From NCBI GenBank assembly GCA_019651435.1, contig BOYI01000002.1, forward strand, positions 186,001 through 250,000: a stretch of 64,000 nt of DNA, in the 5' to 3' direction. Position 1 is the stretch's first letter; every line of letters begins with the position of its first letter. Position numbers and translations under genes: made by a program. Of the stretch, positions 1 to 9,668 are shown in pieces. Under the pieces are notes generated by a model. The model was given only the letters and a program-made list of their open reading frames with translations. It was not told the DNA's origin and searched no databases. The stretch comes from Pelagibacteraceae bacterium. Its GTDB lineage: Bacteria; Pseudomonadota; Alphaproteobacteria; HIMB59.

Positions 1-1157
1 TTTACTAAACCTGAACCAGGAACGATCATAGCCTGAACATGCGATGCAATTTTTTTATCTTTGACGATTGTTGCAACTTTGCGAAGATCTTCAATTCGGC
101 CATTTGTGCAAGAACCAATAAATATTTTATCAAGTTTAATGTCAGTCATTTTGGTGCCAGGCTTTAAACCCATATAATCAAGAGAGCGTTCAATACTTTT
201 CTTTTTATTTTCAGACTTTGCACTATCAGGACTAGGAACAGTTCCATTAACAGCAATAACATCTTCAGGACTTGTTCCCCAGGTAACCATCGGGTCAATC
301 TCTGAGCTATTAATTACGATTTCATGATCATAATGCGCATCATTATCAGAAGGGAGTGAGGACCAATACTCAACAGCTTGATCCCAATGAGAGTCTTTTG
401 GAGCATAGGGTCTTCCTTTGATATAATCAAAAGTAATTTGATCAGGAGAGATTAATCCTGCTCTAGCACCTGCTTCGATGCTCATATTACAAATAGTCAT
501 TCGGGCTTCCATCGATAAACTTTGAACAGAACTACCAGCGTATTCAATAACATGGCCTGTTCCGCCCGCAGTCCCAATTTGACCTATTATATAAAGAATA
601 AGATCTTTCGAATTCACACCAAAGGGGAGTTCTCCATTAACAGAAATTCGCATATTTTTCGCAGGATTTTGAACAATTGTCTGAGTTGCAAGGACATGTT
701 CAACTTCACTTGTGCCAATTCCAAAAGCCAGAGCGCCGAAAGCGCCGTGAGTAGAAGTGTGACTGTCACCACAGACAATGGTCATCCCTGGTTGAGTGAT
801 ACCTTGCTCTGGACCTATGATATGGACTATTCCTTGTCTTTGATCCATTAAATCAAAATACTGGATGCCATGCTCTTTTGTGTTTTGAGCTAATGTCTCA
901 ACTTGAATTTTACTTTGGGGATCTTCTATATTTTGACGGTTAATTGTAGGAACATTGTGATCCGCTACAGCTATCGTTGCATCTGGACGATGAACAGATC
1001 GATTGGCAATTTTTAAACCTTCAAACGCCTGAGGGCTGGTGACCTCATGTACCAAGTGTCTATCAATATAAAGCAAGCTTGTTCCATCATCTCTTTGACG
1101 AACCAGATGATCAGACCAAATTTTATCGAATAATGTTTTTGGGCTTTGATTGCTCAA
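1..1157 (-). CDS. leuC: 3-isopropylmalate dehydratase large subunit (partial, C-terminus beyond window)
   Basis: LeuC with LeuD isomerises 2-isopropylmalate to 3-isopropylmalate in leucine synthesis, using a 4Fe-4S cluster. About 385 residues are present, starting [18 protein letters not shown] and reading without interruption to the window edge. Visible family motifs are [13 protein letters not shown], the [15 protein letters not shown] segment and [11 protein letters not shown], which carries the first cluster cysteine. The other two cluster cysteines lie further C-terminal, outside the window. The start is taken as TTG at 1157, because it gives the usual LeuC N-terminus and no ATG is available. 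It begins 8 bp after the rplS stop on the same strand, so leuC is probably the distal gene of the rpsP-rimM-trmD-rplS operon, an alphaproteobacterial arrangement. Confidence 0.95.
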   Translation of the reverse strand, partial: MSNQSPKTLFDKIWSDHLVRQRDDGTSLLYIDRHLVHEVTSPQAFEGLKIANRSVHRPDATIAVADHNVPTINRQNIEDPQSKIQVETLAQNTKEHGIQYFDLMDQRQGIVHIIGPEQGITQPGMTIVCGDSHTSTHGAFGALAFGIGTSEVEHVLATQTIVQNPAKNMRISVNGELPFGVNSKDLILYIIGQIGTAGGTGHVIEYAGSSVQSLSMEARMTICNMSIEAGARAGLISPDQITFDYIKGRPYAPKDSHWDQAVEYWSSLPSDNDAHYDHEIVINSSEIDPMVTWGTSPEDVIAVNGTVPSPDSAKSENKKKSIERSLDYMGLKPGTKMTDIKLDKIFIGSCTNGRIEDLRKVATIVKDKKIASHVQAMIVPGSGLV

Positions 1158-1164
1158 GATTAAA

Positions 1165-1758
1165 TTAGTTTTTAGCTTCAGGTTCCTCGGCAGGAGCTTC
1201 TTCGCTTGCAGCTGGCGCCTCTTCTGGAGCGGCTGGAGCTTCTTCTTTTGCTTCTTCTTGAGGAGCGGCTTCTACTTTTTCTTCAACAGCTACAGGAGCC
1301 TCTTCCGCTGCAGGTGTTTCTTCAGCTGGCTGCTCTTCGGGAGCTGCCTCAATATCTTTGATAGTAGAGATATATTGATCATCATCATATGAACGACCAT
1401 CAGTTCTTTCTGCAATTCTTGCTTTCTTACCTGATAGTTCTCTCAAGTAATAAAGTTTAGCTCTTCTAACATCGCCAACTTTAATTCTTTCAATTGACTC
1501 AATAACGTTACTGTAAAGTGGAAAAACTCTTTCCACACCTTCACCGCTTGAAATTTTTCTAACAGTAAAAGAGGAATTTAATCCATTGTTTTTCTTTCCA
1601 ATACATACGCCTTGAAAAGCCTGAACTCTTTCTTTATTTCCTTCTTTAATTTTAACATTCACTTTAACAGTGTCACCAGGTGCGAAATCTGTAACTTTAG
1701 AATTTTTTAAAATTTGTTGAATTTGAGATTGTTCGTAATTTTTAATTATTTCATTCAT
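1165..1758 (-). CDS. rplS: 50S ribosomal protein bL19 with acidic Ala/Glu/Pro tail
   Basis: bL19 sits at the 30S-50S interface of the large subunit. The core is about residues 1-120 and contains the family signatures [25 protein letters not shown] and [15 protein letters not shown]. It is followed by about 75 residues of low-complexity acidic sequence built from EEAPA, AAPEE and PAEE units, which ordinary bL19 (about 115 residues) lacks. ATG 1758 is preferred over the upstream ATG because a GGAG lies 6 nt ahead of it. The tail resembles that of bS16 encoded 1.3 kb upstream, down to a nearly identical stretch around [10 protein letters not shown], suggesting exchange or duplication of the tail. 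Confidence 0.95.
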   Translation of the reverse strand: MNEIIKNYEQSQIQQILKNSKVTDFAPGDTVKVNVKIKEGNKERVQAFQGVCIGKKNNGLNSSFTVRKISSGEGVERVFPLYSNVIESIERIKVGDVRRAKLYYLRELSGKKARIAERTDGRSYDDDQYISTIKDIEAAPEEQPAEETPAAEEAPVAVEEKVEAAPQEEAKEEAPAAPEEAPAASEEAPAEEPEAKN

Positions 1759-1807
1759 GTTATGCTCCATCCAATACTAGATGTGGGTGGTATTAGAGCC
1801 CGATATA

Positions 1808-2533
1808 TTACTCATTTTTGCTTTTTTTTAAATAGTTTTTCATTAAATCTGGTCTATTTTTTTGTGTATTTTCCAATGCATTTTGCTTCTTCCAAGCCTC
1901 AATTTCTTCATGATGGCCATTTGTTAGAACGGTGGGGACTTCATAGGGTTGATTATCCGGTCCTATCCATGGGTTAGGCCTTGTGAACTGGTCGTGCTCA
2001 AGTAAGTCATCATAAAAAGACTCCTTTAAATGAGTATCCTGGTTTCCAAGTACTTCAGGTTGCAGTCTGATAAATGACTCCATAAATAGAAGCGAAGCTA
2101 CTTCTCCCCCATTAAGAATAACATCGCTCACTGAAAGCTCTTCAAACTCATAATAATCAATAACTCGTTGATCAATGCCTTCATAGCGACCGTTGAGCAA
2201 AATAAAATTCGTTTGGTCTTTGCTTTCCTCTAAATAACTTTGCGTCAAAGACTTTCCCTTAGCTGAAAAACAAATTTTTTTAAAATTTTTAATGTCTGAG
2301 GAGGAAAAATTTTTCTCTATTGCACTAGAGATGATATCTGGTCGAAGAACCATACCTGCTCCTCCACTAAAAGGCTTATCATCCACTGAGTTAGCAGATA
2401 ATTCACTGTAATCTCTAATATTGATTGTATTAACTTCGAATAATTTTTTTTGGAAAGCCTTGCCGATTAAACCCACATTTAAAATAGAAGGAAAGCTCTC
2501 AGGAAATAAAGTTAAGATATGAAAAGTGATCAT
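1808..2533 (-). CDS. trmD: tRNA (guanine-N1-)-methyltransferase TrmD
   Basis: TrmD methylates G37 of tRNAs reading codons that begin with C, using SAM; it is a SPOUT-fold homodimer. The protein is 241 residues, normal for the family. Visible motifs are DDKPFSGGAGMVL near residue 52, LLNGRYEGIDQRVID for the knot region, and ILNGGEVASLLFMESF. Its ATG overlaps the rimM stop by one base (TAATG), and rplS follows after 49 bp, so it is part of the classic rpsP-rimM-trmD-rplS operon. The reading frame is intact. Confidence 0.97.
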   Translation of the reverse strand: MITFHILTLFPESFPSILNVGLIGKAFQKKLFEVNTINIRDYSELSANSVDDKPFSGGAGMVLRPDIISSAIEKNFSSSDIKNFKKICFSAKGKSLTQSYLEESKDQTNFILLNGRYEGIDQRVIDYYEFEELSVSDVILNGGEVASLLFMESFIRLQPEVLGNQDTHLKESFYDDLLEHDQFTRPNPWIGPDNQPYEVPTVLTNGHHEEIEAWKKQNALENTQKNRPDLMKNYLKKSKNE

Positions 2534-3027
2534 TAAGACTTAATGGTAATTCTTTTTTCTTTAATATCGACTTTAGGAAAATTAGTTTCCGTAAATCGAA
2601 AAAACTCTTTTTTAGAGCTTTTAATAAAATAAATTTCTAAAAGGTCTCCTGCCCCAAAGTTGACTACAGAGGCCACTTTGCCAACAATTTCATTTTGTTG
2701 ATCAACCACTTCTAAACCTTCTAAATCGTGAAAATAAAATTCATTTTCTTCTGTGGGAGAGAGTTTTTCTTTTTGAAGATATATATATTTATTAACATAA
2801 CCCTCTACTTGTGTTCGATCGGTTATATCATTGATTGTAACTAAAGGACTTTTCTTATCGAAAGATACTAGTTTGACATTGATTATCGTCTCATCTTCCA
2901 AATAAAATTTTTGAAACTTATTAATGTCTCGATTGTCATTTAAAAAGCAATTAAGTCTTAGCAGGCCCTTGGTTCCTTTGGGCCTGCCGATTTTGCCAAC
3001 TTGAATAAAATTATTTAATAAAGACAA
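2533..3027 (-). CDS. rimM: 16S rRNA processing protein RimM
   Basis: RimM binds ribosomal protein uS19 and helps 30S maturation. The N-terminal RimM domain starts NNFIQVGKIGRPKGTKGLL. The PRC-barrel part contains FYFHDLEGLEVVDQQ and VVNFGAGDLLEI. The frame is open further upstream into the rpsP tail, but TTG at 3027 (SLLNNFIQVGK) gives the normal RimM N-terminus and 164 residues, so that start is chosen. The upstream alternative would overlap rpsP and add a basic stretch unlike RimM. No strong Shine-Dalgarno is seen, which fits translational coupling to rpsP, whose stop lies about 11 bp upstream. Confidence 0.93.
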   Translation of the reverse strand: MSLLNNFIQVGKIGRPKGTKGLLRLNCFLNDNRDINKFQKFYLEDETIINVKLVSFDKKSPLVTINDITDRTQVEGYVNKYIYLQKEKLSPTEENEFYFHDLEGLEVVDQQNEIVGKVASVVNFGAGDLLEIYFIKSSKKEFFRFTETNFPKVDIKEKRITIKS

Positions 3028-3037
3028 GAGAAATTGA

Positions 3038-3653
3038 TTATTCTTTCGGTTTTTCCTCTGCCGCAGCTGCTTCTGGCTCTGCTGGAGCTTCTTCACTTGC
3101 AGCTGGCTCCTCTTCCGGGGCAGCAGGAGTTTCTTCAGCTACTGCTTCGGACTCTGGTGCTGCTTCTGCTTGAGGTTGTTCCTCTGCCGCAGCTGCTTCT
3201 GGCTCTGCTGGAGCCTCTGGTGCTGCTTCTGCTTGAGGTTGTTCCTCTGCTGCAGGGCTTTTCTGCCTCTGCCTTTGCTGCTTCAGCTGCAGCTTTTGCA
3301 TCCTCTTCAGCTTTTAACGCGGCTTCCTCTTTTGCTTTGGTTCTTTCTTGCGCTTTTGCTTTTGGTAAGTGTTTTTTTGTTTTCTCAGTAATTTTAGGAG
3401 CATCCATCATTCCTAAATCAGCTAAAATTCTTTGAACTCTATCAGTGGGCTGTGCTCCTACTTTTAACCAGTGTTCAGCACGCTCTTTGCTTATTACCAC
3501 TCTTTCTTTATGATCTTTTGGGACCATAGGATTGAAGTTTCCAATCTTCTCAATAAAGTTACCGTCACGTGGTGCTCTTTCGTCTGCGATTACTATTCTA
3601 TAGAAAGGTCTCTTTTTGGAACCTCCCCTTGCTAGTCTCATTTTTGTTGCCAT
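3038..3653 (-). CDS. rpsP: 30S ribosomal protein bS16 with long acidic tail (one frameshift in tail)
   Basis: bS16 is an early-binding 30S protein. The core (residues 1-85) starts [20 protein letters not shown] and contains [18 protein letters not shown]. It is preceded by GGAGAAATC-ATG. A Lys/Ala/Glu-rich segment follows, then a highly repetitive acidic tail of [15 protein letters not shown] units. The frame breaks near 3258: reading CCC as CC joins ...EAEKP to AAEEQPQAE and restores about 205 residues ending EEKPKE. This looks like a homopolymer error, since the unshifted frame gives Ser/Arg/Thr nonsense. Ordinary bS16 is about 80-110 residues, so the tail is unusual. It is first in the rpsP-rimM-trmD-rplS operon, 18 bp after ffh. 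Confidence 0.92.
3045..3255 (-). repeat. low-complexity tandem repeat coding the bS16 acidic tail
   Basis: The sequence ggtgctgcttctgcttgagg and its surroundings recur at about 3150-3190 and 3218-3250, encoding duplicated [12 protein letters not shown] blocks. The distal half shares a stretch with the end of rplS (about 1180-1235). Such internal repeats are prone to slippage and to assembly error, and the frameshift in rpsP lies at the edge of the block. Confidence 0.75.
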
Positions 3654-3671
3654 GATTTCTCCTTTCTTATT

Positions 3672-5023
3672 TTATTCAATCGTTGGCATTTGGTTCCCGC
3701 CTAAAAGATTTTTAATCTTATTAGCAAAACCTGGTTTTTGAGCTTGTTTCATCATTTTTTTAGTTTGCTCAAATTGTTTAAGAAGTCTGTTGACTTCATG
3801 AACCTGTCTTCCAGAGCCCGAGGCTATTCTTTTCTTTCGGGATGCTTTTAAAATATCAGGATCAGAACGTTCTTGTTTGGTCATTGATCGTATAATTGCA
3901 ATTTGATGATCGATAATTTTCTCATCGAAATCTGCATTTTCCATCATGCTTTTAATTTTCCCAACACCTGGCATGTACGACATTAACCCAGACATTCCCC
4001 CCATTTTTTTCATTTGTAAAAATTGTTTTAACATTCCCTCCATGTTAAATTTTCCACTCATCATTTGCGCTTGAAGACTTTCCATTTCTTTGTTATCGAA
4101 ATCTTTTTGTGCTTTTTCTACTAAGGAGACCACATCACCCATTCCCAATATTCTGGAGGCGATGCGATCGGGATGGAATACTTCAAAATCCGAAATATTT
4201 TCTCCGGATCCAAAGAAACGTATAGGTAATCCTGTTTGATATTTTGCTGAGAGGGCCACACCTCCTCTGGGATCAGCATCAAGTCTAGTAAGAATAAAAC
4301 CTGTAAGTGGGGCTGTTTGATGAAAAGCCTCAACAACACTTAACGCTTGCTGACCCATCATAGAGTCAAGAACAAGAAGATTTTCTTGGGGCTTTGCTAA
4401 TTCATAAATGGTTTTTAGTTCTATAAGTAATTCTTCATCGGTACTAATTCTACCTGAGGTATCAATAATGAGTATGTCAGAAAGGAGCTTTTCACTTTGG
4501 TTGAGAGCAGTTTGAACAATATCTTTAACATCTTCGCTAGAGGGTTCAATAAATTGAATATTATTTTTTTGGGCCAATACTCTTAATTGCTCAATCGCCG
4601 CTGGTCTTCTTAAGTCAGTAGATACTAGGGAGACTGTTTTATTGAGAGTGTTTTGACAATAATGTGCCAACTTCGCAATTGAGGTAGTTTTACCAGCACC
4701 TTGCAAACCGCACATTAAAAATACGGAAGGTTTGTTTTTAAAATTTAATTCACTACTATGACTGCCTAAAATTTCGGTTAACTCATCACTGACAATTTTA
4801 ATAATTTGCTGACCAGGCTGAACATTTTCGATCACTTTTTGTCCAAGAGCTTTTTCTTGAATATTTTTGATGAGATCTTTAGAAACTTTTAATGAAACAT
4901 CTGCTTCTAACAATGCGACTCGTACTTCACGAAGTGTCGTCTCTAAATCCTTTTCGGTAATAGCTCCCTTATTAGAGAGCCTTGGAATATCCCTGTAATT
5001 TTATTTGTTATATTTTCTAGCAT
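3672..5023 (-). CDS. ffh: signal recognition particle GTPase Ffh (frameshift near N-terminus)
   Basis: Ffh binds 4.5S RNA and signal peptides and delivers nascent membrane proteins to FtsY. The NG domain shows GLQGAGKTT (P-loop), DTSGR and TRLDAD; the Met-rich M domain includes the helix with SGSGRQVHEVNRLLKQF. The longest single frame begins at LLEADVSLKV, but upstream DNA encodes MLENITNKITGIFQ from ATG 5023. After a 1-nt shift near 4984 it encodes RLSNKGAITEKDLETTLRE, exactly the missing N-domain. The reconstructed protein is about 450 residues, normal for Ffh. An essential gene broken this way argues for a sequence error. It is divergent from dapF and just upstream of rpsP. Confidence 0.95.
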
Positions 5024-5040
5024 TTAAAAAATAAAAAAAA

Positions 5041-5065
5041 TCGACGGATGAAACTCATCGGTCGA
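5041..5065. other. hairpin (11-bp stem, one mismatch) between ffh and dapF
   Basis: TCGACGGATGA and TCATCGGTCGA form an 11-bp inverted repeat with one G-G mismatch and an AAC loop. It is flanked by an A-rich run on the left and T-rich sequence on the right. It sits in the 91-bp gap between two divergent genes, where a terminator is not expected. It may be an operator or the structured leader of one transcript. The palindrome is seen; the function is not known. Confidence 0.55.
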
Positions 5066-5114
5066 CTAATTTTTTCTTTATTAACGAGTGGTTTTATATC
5101 ACTATAGCCGCTCA

Positions 5115-5930
5115 ATGAAAATACCTTTTATTAAAGCTCACGGGGCAGGAAATGATTTTGTCATTATCGATAAAAACGTTGATATCATTAGAAAGTCTAA
5201 AAAGGTGATCAAAAATCTTTGTGATAGAAGGTTTGGCATTGGCTGTGATCAGTTAATTCTGTTAAAGCAATTAGGACAATATCATCAAGTGTTCTTTTAT
5301 AACTCAGATGGGTCTCTTGGAAAAAACTGTGGGAATGGGCTTCGCTGTGCCTACAAATATCTAACAGAGATTAAAAAAAAGAAGAAAGTTGTCATTAAAA
5401 GTCAGAAGTTTCTTCATTACGGTAAAAAAATTGGCAAAGAGTATCATATCAACGTGGGTGAAATTTCTCTGGATTGGAAAAAAATTCCATTGAGTAAAAA
5501 AATGGAAACACAAAATCTCCAGTTTAAAAAAATTAAAATACCAGGTGTTATCAAAATTATGACAGCTAATATTGGCAATCCTCATTGTGTTGTCTTAGTA
5601 AAAAATATTCAATCGATTAATCTAGAGGTGCTTGGCCCTCAATTAGTAAGCCATGCTTATTTCCCCGAACAAGCAAATATTACTTTTGTTCAAAAACTCA
5701 ATAATAAATTAGTAAAAGTTTTATTTTGGGAAAGAGGAGGAGGGCACACACTGGCTTGTGGTTCCGGCACATGTGCTACAGCTTTTGTTCTTCATCATAA
5801 CCATTATGTTAGTGCAAAAATTAAAGTTTTAACTGAGCAGTCACAGTTAGAAACCGAAGTAGAAAATAAAATGGTTTCCTTAAAGGGACCGGCAGAGATT
5901 GTTTATCACTCCACCATTAACCTCGCATGA
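5115..5930 (+). CDS. dapF: diaminopimelate epimerase
   Basis: DapF converts LL- to meso-diaminopimelate for lysine and peptidoglycan synthesis by a two-cysteine, cofactor-free mechanism. The N-terminus MKIPFIKAHGAGNDFVIID is canonical. The two active-site cysteines are visible: Cys72 in SLGKNCGNGLRC and Cys215 in LACGSGTCATAF. ATG 5115 is chosen over an upstream in-frame ATG at 5088, which would add nine non-conserved residues. The 271-residue length is normal. The stop overlaps the mtaB start (ATGA), so dapF-mtaB-ftsY-yciB form an operon. Confidence 0.97.
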   Translation: MKIPFIKAHGAGNDFVIIDKNVDIIRKSKKVIKNLCDRRFGIGCDQLILLKQLGQYHQVFFYNSDGSLGKNCGNGLRCAYKYLTEIKKKKKVVIKSQKFLHYGKKIGKEYHINVGEISLDWKKIPLSKKMETQNLQFKKIKIPGVIKIMTANIGNPHCVVLVKNIQSINLEVLGPQLVSHAYFPEQANITFVQKLNNKLVKVLFWERGGGHTLACGSGTCATAFVLHHNHYVSAKIKVLTEQSQLETEVENKMVSLKGPAEIVYHSTINLA

Positions 5931-7141
5931 CAAAGGTAGTTAATTTTGGTTGTCGACTCAATAACTTTGAGGGTAAAAAAATCGAAGAGCTAATCCCTCA
6001 ACAAGATAATATTATCGTCATTAATTCCTGCGCTGTTACCAATGAAACAGAAAGACAAGTGCGTCAAACAATTAGGCGAGCGCGAAAGGAAAACCCTGAT
6101 GCTAAATTAGTGATGACAGGGTGCGCTGCACAGATTTCCCCCGATGATTATAAAACCATGCCGGAAGTTGATTATGTGATTGATAATATCAATAAACTCA
6201 AACAGCAAACTTGGGATGAAATATTAGCAGATCATCAAACCACTCCTTTTCTGGAGGATATATTTACAAATCCTTTAGATGTAGACCCCTCACTTCAAAA
6301 TGAAAGTTTTGGAGTTCGTGAAAGCCTTGTTATTCAACAAGGATGTAATCATCGTTGTACCTTTTGTATCATACCTTTTGGAAGAGGAAATAATCGTAGT
6401 TTTGATGCCTCTTATTTAATTGATGAAGTGAAAAGACATGTGGATAGTGGAGTCAAAGAGATCGTTTTAACGGGTGTCGACATTTCAGACTATGGTAGTG
6501 ACTTTGATCATCACTATTGCATGAGTCTTTTAATTAAAGATATTCTTAAGCAAACGTCACTAGAAAGATTAAGATTGTCTTCAATCGATTGCGTGGAAGT
6601 AGATGAACATTTTTTTGAAATATTAGGAAATGATCGCCTCATGCCTCATTTACATTTAAGTATTCAATCTGGTGACGCAATGATTTTAAAAAGAATGAAA
6701 CGTAGACATAATCCTGAAGATGTTAATAATTTTATAGAACGTTGTCGCAAGGTTAGAAAAGAAATTACTTTTGGAGCTGATATCATAGCAGGATTTCCAA
6801 CAGAAAATGAAAAGATGTTTCAAAATACTTATAACTTACTGAATGATAATCAAATTTCTCACTTACATATTTTTCCATTTTCTCCAAAAAAAAATACACC
6901 TGCAGCAAGAATGCCTCAATTAGAGAAACCAATTATAAAAAAACGAGCGCAAGATTTAAGACTTTTAGGTGACAATCTTTTAAGCTTAGTGAAAAAAAAT
7001 TTGATTGATGATAGAAAAATTTTAATTGAAGAATTAAATACACATCATATTTCTGGGTATGATCAAAATTACATCAAACATCAAATACCGATGATAGGCA
7101 TGTCACTCGGAGAAATAGTGACTACGCAATGTTCTTTTTAA
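5927..7141 (+). CDS. mtaB: tRNA t6A37 methylthiotransferase MtaB
   Basis: MtaB is a radical-SAM enzyme that converts t6A to ms2t6A at position 37 of ANN-decoding tRNAs. The N-terminal UPF0004 cluster cysteines are Cys9 (FGCRLN), Cys35 (NSCAVT) and Cys66 (TGCAAQ). The radical-SAM cluster is C140-NHR-C144-TF-C147. The protein is 404 residues with intact frame; the C-terminal TRAM-like part is short and poorly conserved. It overlaps dapF by 4 bp and ftsY by 13 bp. The dapF-mtaB-ftsY order is common in alphaproteobacteria. Confidence 0.94.
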   Translation: MTKVVNFGCRLNNFEGKKIEELIPQQDNIIVINSCAVTNETERQVRQTIRRARKENPDAKLVMTGCAAQISPDDYKTMPEVDYVIDNINKLKQQTWDEILADHQTTPFLEDIFTNPLDVDPSLQNESFGVRESLVIQQGCNHRCTFCIIPFGRGNNRSFDASYLIDEVKRHVDSGVKEIVLTGVDISDYGSDFDHHYCMSLLIKDILKQTSLERLRLSSIDCVEVDEHFFEILGNDRLMPHLHLSIQSGDAMILKRMKRRHNPEDVNNFIERCRKVRKEITFGADIIAGFPTENEKMFQNTYNLLNDNQISHLHIFPFSPKKNTPAARMPQLEKPIIKKRAQDLRLLGDNLLSLVKKNLIDDRKILIEELNTHHISGYDQNYIKHQIPMIGMSLGEIVTTQCSF

Positions 7142-7947
7142 AAAAAATATTTCAAAAAAAACTCAATGTTGATGAAGTCGAGGATTTACTTTTTGAAAGT
7201 GGAGTCGAACCAAAGTTTGCTGATCTTATTTTAGAAAAAATTAAAAACTCAAATTCTAAAGAGGATGATTTAAAAACACTCATCAAAAAAGAATTAACTG
7301 AACAATTTCAAGACAAGGAATTTGGTAATTATGAGCCCGCCGAAAAAAGTTTATTCGTGATTGCTGGGAATAATGGTTCTGGAAAAACAACATTTATTGG
7401 CAAATTTATTCACTATTTTCAACAAAACTCTTTAAAGCCGGGAGTTATAGCAGCAGATACCTTTCGTGCTGCGGCCATGGAACAATTAGAATTTTTTGCT
7501 AATAAATTTGAAATACCTATTGTTAAAGGGCAGGATAAAGAGGATCCCTCTGCTGTTGTCTTTAGAGGCATAGATCAATTAGCTGATTGTGATGTCATTA
7601 TAGTGGATACATCTGGTCGACAGCACAATAATAAAAATCTCATGGCCGAATTGGAAAAACTATCAAATGTCATTAAAAAGAAATCTGAAAAATTTAACCA
7701 CGTTTATAATTTACTAACGATTGATGCAAATACTGGTCTGGCATCGAAACATATCATTCAAGGGTTTCAAGATAGTATTAATCTCAATGGAATCATTGTT
7801 AATAAAGTAGATAGTAATGCCAAATATGGGGCTCTTTTATCCATAATGAACGATTTTTCTATTCCCATTCTTTTTGAAGGCTATGGGGAAGATATGAGTC
7901 ATTTAAGAAAGTTTCAATTTTCTGAATATTTAGATAGACTCTTATAA
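7129..7947 (+). CDS. ftsY: signal recognition particle receptor FtsY (short form)
   Basis: FtsY is the membrane-associated SRP receptor GTPase. The protein is 272 residues, starting almost directly with the N domain and lacking the long acidic A domain of E. coli FtsY. The G-domain motifs are recognisable but diverged: GNNGSGKTT for the P-loop, ADTFRAAAMEQL, DTSGRQ, and NKVDSNAKYG where TK(L/V)DGTAKGG is usual. ATG 7129 lies inside mtaB (13-bp overlap), suggesting coupling. It works with Ffh, encoded 2 kb away on the other strand. Confidence 0.94.
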   Translation: MFFLKKIFQKKLNVDEVEDLLFESGVEPKFADLILEKIKNSNSKEDDLKTLIKKELTEQFQDKEFGNYEPAEKSLFVIAGNNGSGKTTFIGKFIHYFQQNSLKPGVIAADTFRAAAMEQLEFFANKFEIPIVKGQDKEDPSAVVFRGIDQLADCDVIIVDTSGRQHNNKNLMAELEKLSNVIKKKSEKFNHVYNLLTIDANTGLASKHIIQGFQDSINLNGIIVNKVDSNAKYGALLSIMNDFSIPILFEGYGEDMSHLRKFQFSEYLDRLL

Positions 7948-7952
7948 ATAAA

Positions 7953-8498
7953 ATGAAACAACTTTTCGAATTTTTTCCTCTGATCATATTTTTTGCTGTT
8001 TATTATAAATCAGATAAAGATTTATATCTCAGTATTGCTGCTGTTATCATTGCAACATTAATATCTCTAGCTGCTCTCTATATTAAAGAAAGAAAAGTTT
8101 CGACTATGATGTTGGTGAGCACAATTATTTTAGTGGTCTTTGGTGGTCTAAGTCTTTTCTTAAAAAACGATATCTTTTTTAAAATGAAACCAACGATCAT
8201 CAATGCACTCTTTGCTATTGTCTTAATTGGAAGTACTTTTATTAACAAACCTGTTTTAAAACTTCTTTTAAACTCCTCAATGAAACTAACTGATCAGGGA
8301 TGGACTTTAATGAATAAAATGTGGTCTGGTTTTTTTATTTTCCTTGCGGTACTCAACGAAATTATCTGGAGAACTCAATCAACTGACTTTTGGGTTAATT
8401 TTAAAGTATTTGGAATTATGGGCATCACCCTTGCTTTTACTATTATTCAAATTCCGTTATTAAAAAAACACTTTATCGGAACTATTGAAGAGCAATAA
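7953..8498 (+). CDS. yciB: YciB/IspZ family inner membrane septation protein
   Basis: This is a hydrophobic 181-residue protein with about five membrane segments. It starts MKQLFEFFPLIIFFAVYY, the characteristic family N-terminus, and has the conserved region LTDQGWTLMNKMWSGFFI and NEIIWRTQSTDFWVNFKVFG. The family is linked to cell-envelope integrity and septation; the molecular role is not settled. It follows ftsY by 5 bp, as in many alphaproteobacteria. Its 3' end overlaps the convergent pgk gene by 17 bp. Confidence 0.93.
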   Translation: MKQLFEFFPLIIFFAVYYKSDKDLYLSIAAVIIATLISLAALYIKERKVSTMMLVSTIILVVFGGLSLFLKNDIFFKMKPTIINALFAIVLIGSTFINKPVLKLLLNSSMKLTDQGWTLMNKMWSGFFIFLAVLNEIIWRTQSTDFWVNFKVFGIMGITLAFTIIQIPLLKKHFIGTIEEQ

Positions 8499-9644
8499 TT
8501 CCGGGCAATTCTTTATCTTCTAGGGCCTCTAAAAAAGCCCCTCCTGCTGTTGAGACAAAATGATAATGATCAAAACTTACTCCAGCGATATTAATTGCCA
8601 ACAAAGTATCACCTCCCCCGATCACTACATCGCAGGATGATTTTGCAAGAAGATGGGCAAGTGTGGATGAACCCTTGGCAAATCGAGGGTCTTCAATCAT
8701 TCCCATTGGGCCATTCCATAAGACAATTTCACTTCTTTGCACCAATTGTTCCAAAACCTCAATAGAGTGGTTAGATAAATCAAGAATACTAAATTGATTT
8801 TGATCACTTAGACGATCTATTGATAAAGATTGCTCATCATTCAAGACAACATCTATTGGGAGATGAATTTCACACCCTGTTTTGTTCGCCAATGTATAAA
8901 TATCTTTGATCATTTCTTCCGAGCCTTCCTCTAAGAGAGATTGGCCAACCGCAGTGCCTTGATATTTTAAAAAATTATTTGCCATTGCCCCACCAATAAA
9001 AATATTGGAGCAAGATTGAGTTAAAGATAAAAGTGTTTTGATTTTAGTTGAAACTTTAGAACCTCCAATAATTGCTAACTTTCTTTTGGTAGAATTCTTA
9101 ATATCATTAATTGCCATTACCTCTTTTGAAAAATTTAAACCTGGAGCTGAAAGAATATTTTTAGCCATTTGATTAACAGATGCATGACTTCGATGAGATG
9201 CAGAAAAAGCTTCATTGATGAAAAGATCTAATTCATTAGTAATTGATTGGCTAAATGATTTATCATTTTTTTTCTCTCCTTCAAAAAAACGAATGTTATC
9301 TAGTAACGTAATTTTATTCATACCCTCTTTAAATTGTTGTAAACCATTTTGTAGAAATTCTTCATAAGACAATAGTTGAATTTCATATCCTAAAATATTA
9401 GAGAACTGATCAATTAAATTTTTAAAAGAAAATTTTTCATCGAAAGACTCTTTTGGCCTACCAAAATGAGAAAGCAATAAAATCTTACTTTCATTCTTAG
9501 ATACAAAATCAATAGTGTCTTTAGCTCTGATTAATCTTGTATTATCCGTAATCTGAAATGAGTCATTAATAGGAAACATTAAAGTCCACTCTAATACCTA
9601 CATTTTTGATATTTTGAAAATTAATCTTGAGTTAGATTTTTCAT
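8482..9644 (-). CDS. pgk: phosphoglycerate kinase (N-terminal frameshift)
   Basis: Pgk interconverts 1,3-bisphosphoglycerate and 3-phosphoglycerate, making ATP in glycolysis. Visible motifs are TDNTRLIRA, LLSHFGRPK, LLDNIRFFEGE, GGSKVSTKI and WNGPMGMIE, with the C-terminal GGGDTL and STAGGAFLE. The long frame starts only at MFPINDSFQI. Upstream DNA encodes GIRVDFNVP in another frame; removing one T (GTTTCC to GTTCC, near 9577) joins them as RVDFNVPINDSFQI, the hallmark Pgk N-terminus. A second indel probably lies near 9622, since ATG 9644 then gives MKNLTQD-NFQNIKNVGIRV. The exact start is uncertain. It is convergent with yciB. Confidence 0.93.
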
Positions 9645-9668
9645 ATTTGTTCACAATTTTTTAATGAT

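Noticed and set aside
3038-3260. Programmed ribosomal frameshift in rpsP
   Set aside because: The shift is at a CCC run beside a repeat, many other genes show similar shifts, and no slippery heptamer with downstream structure is evident.
5041-5065. 4.5S SRP RNA gene next to ffh
   Set aside because: The inverted repeat is only 25 nt and lacks the conserved GGAA tetraloop and bulges of SRP RNA.
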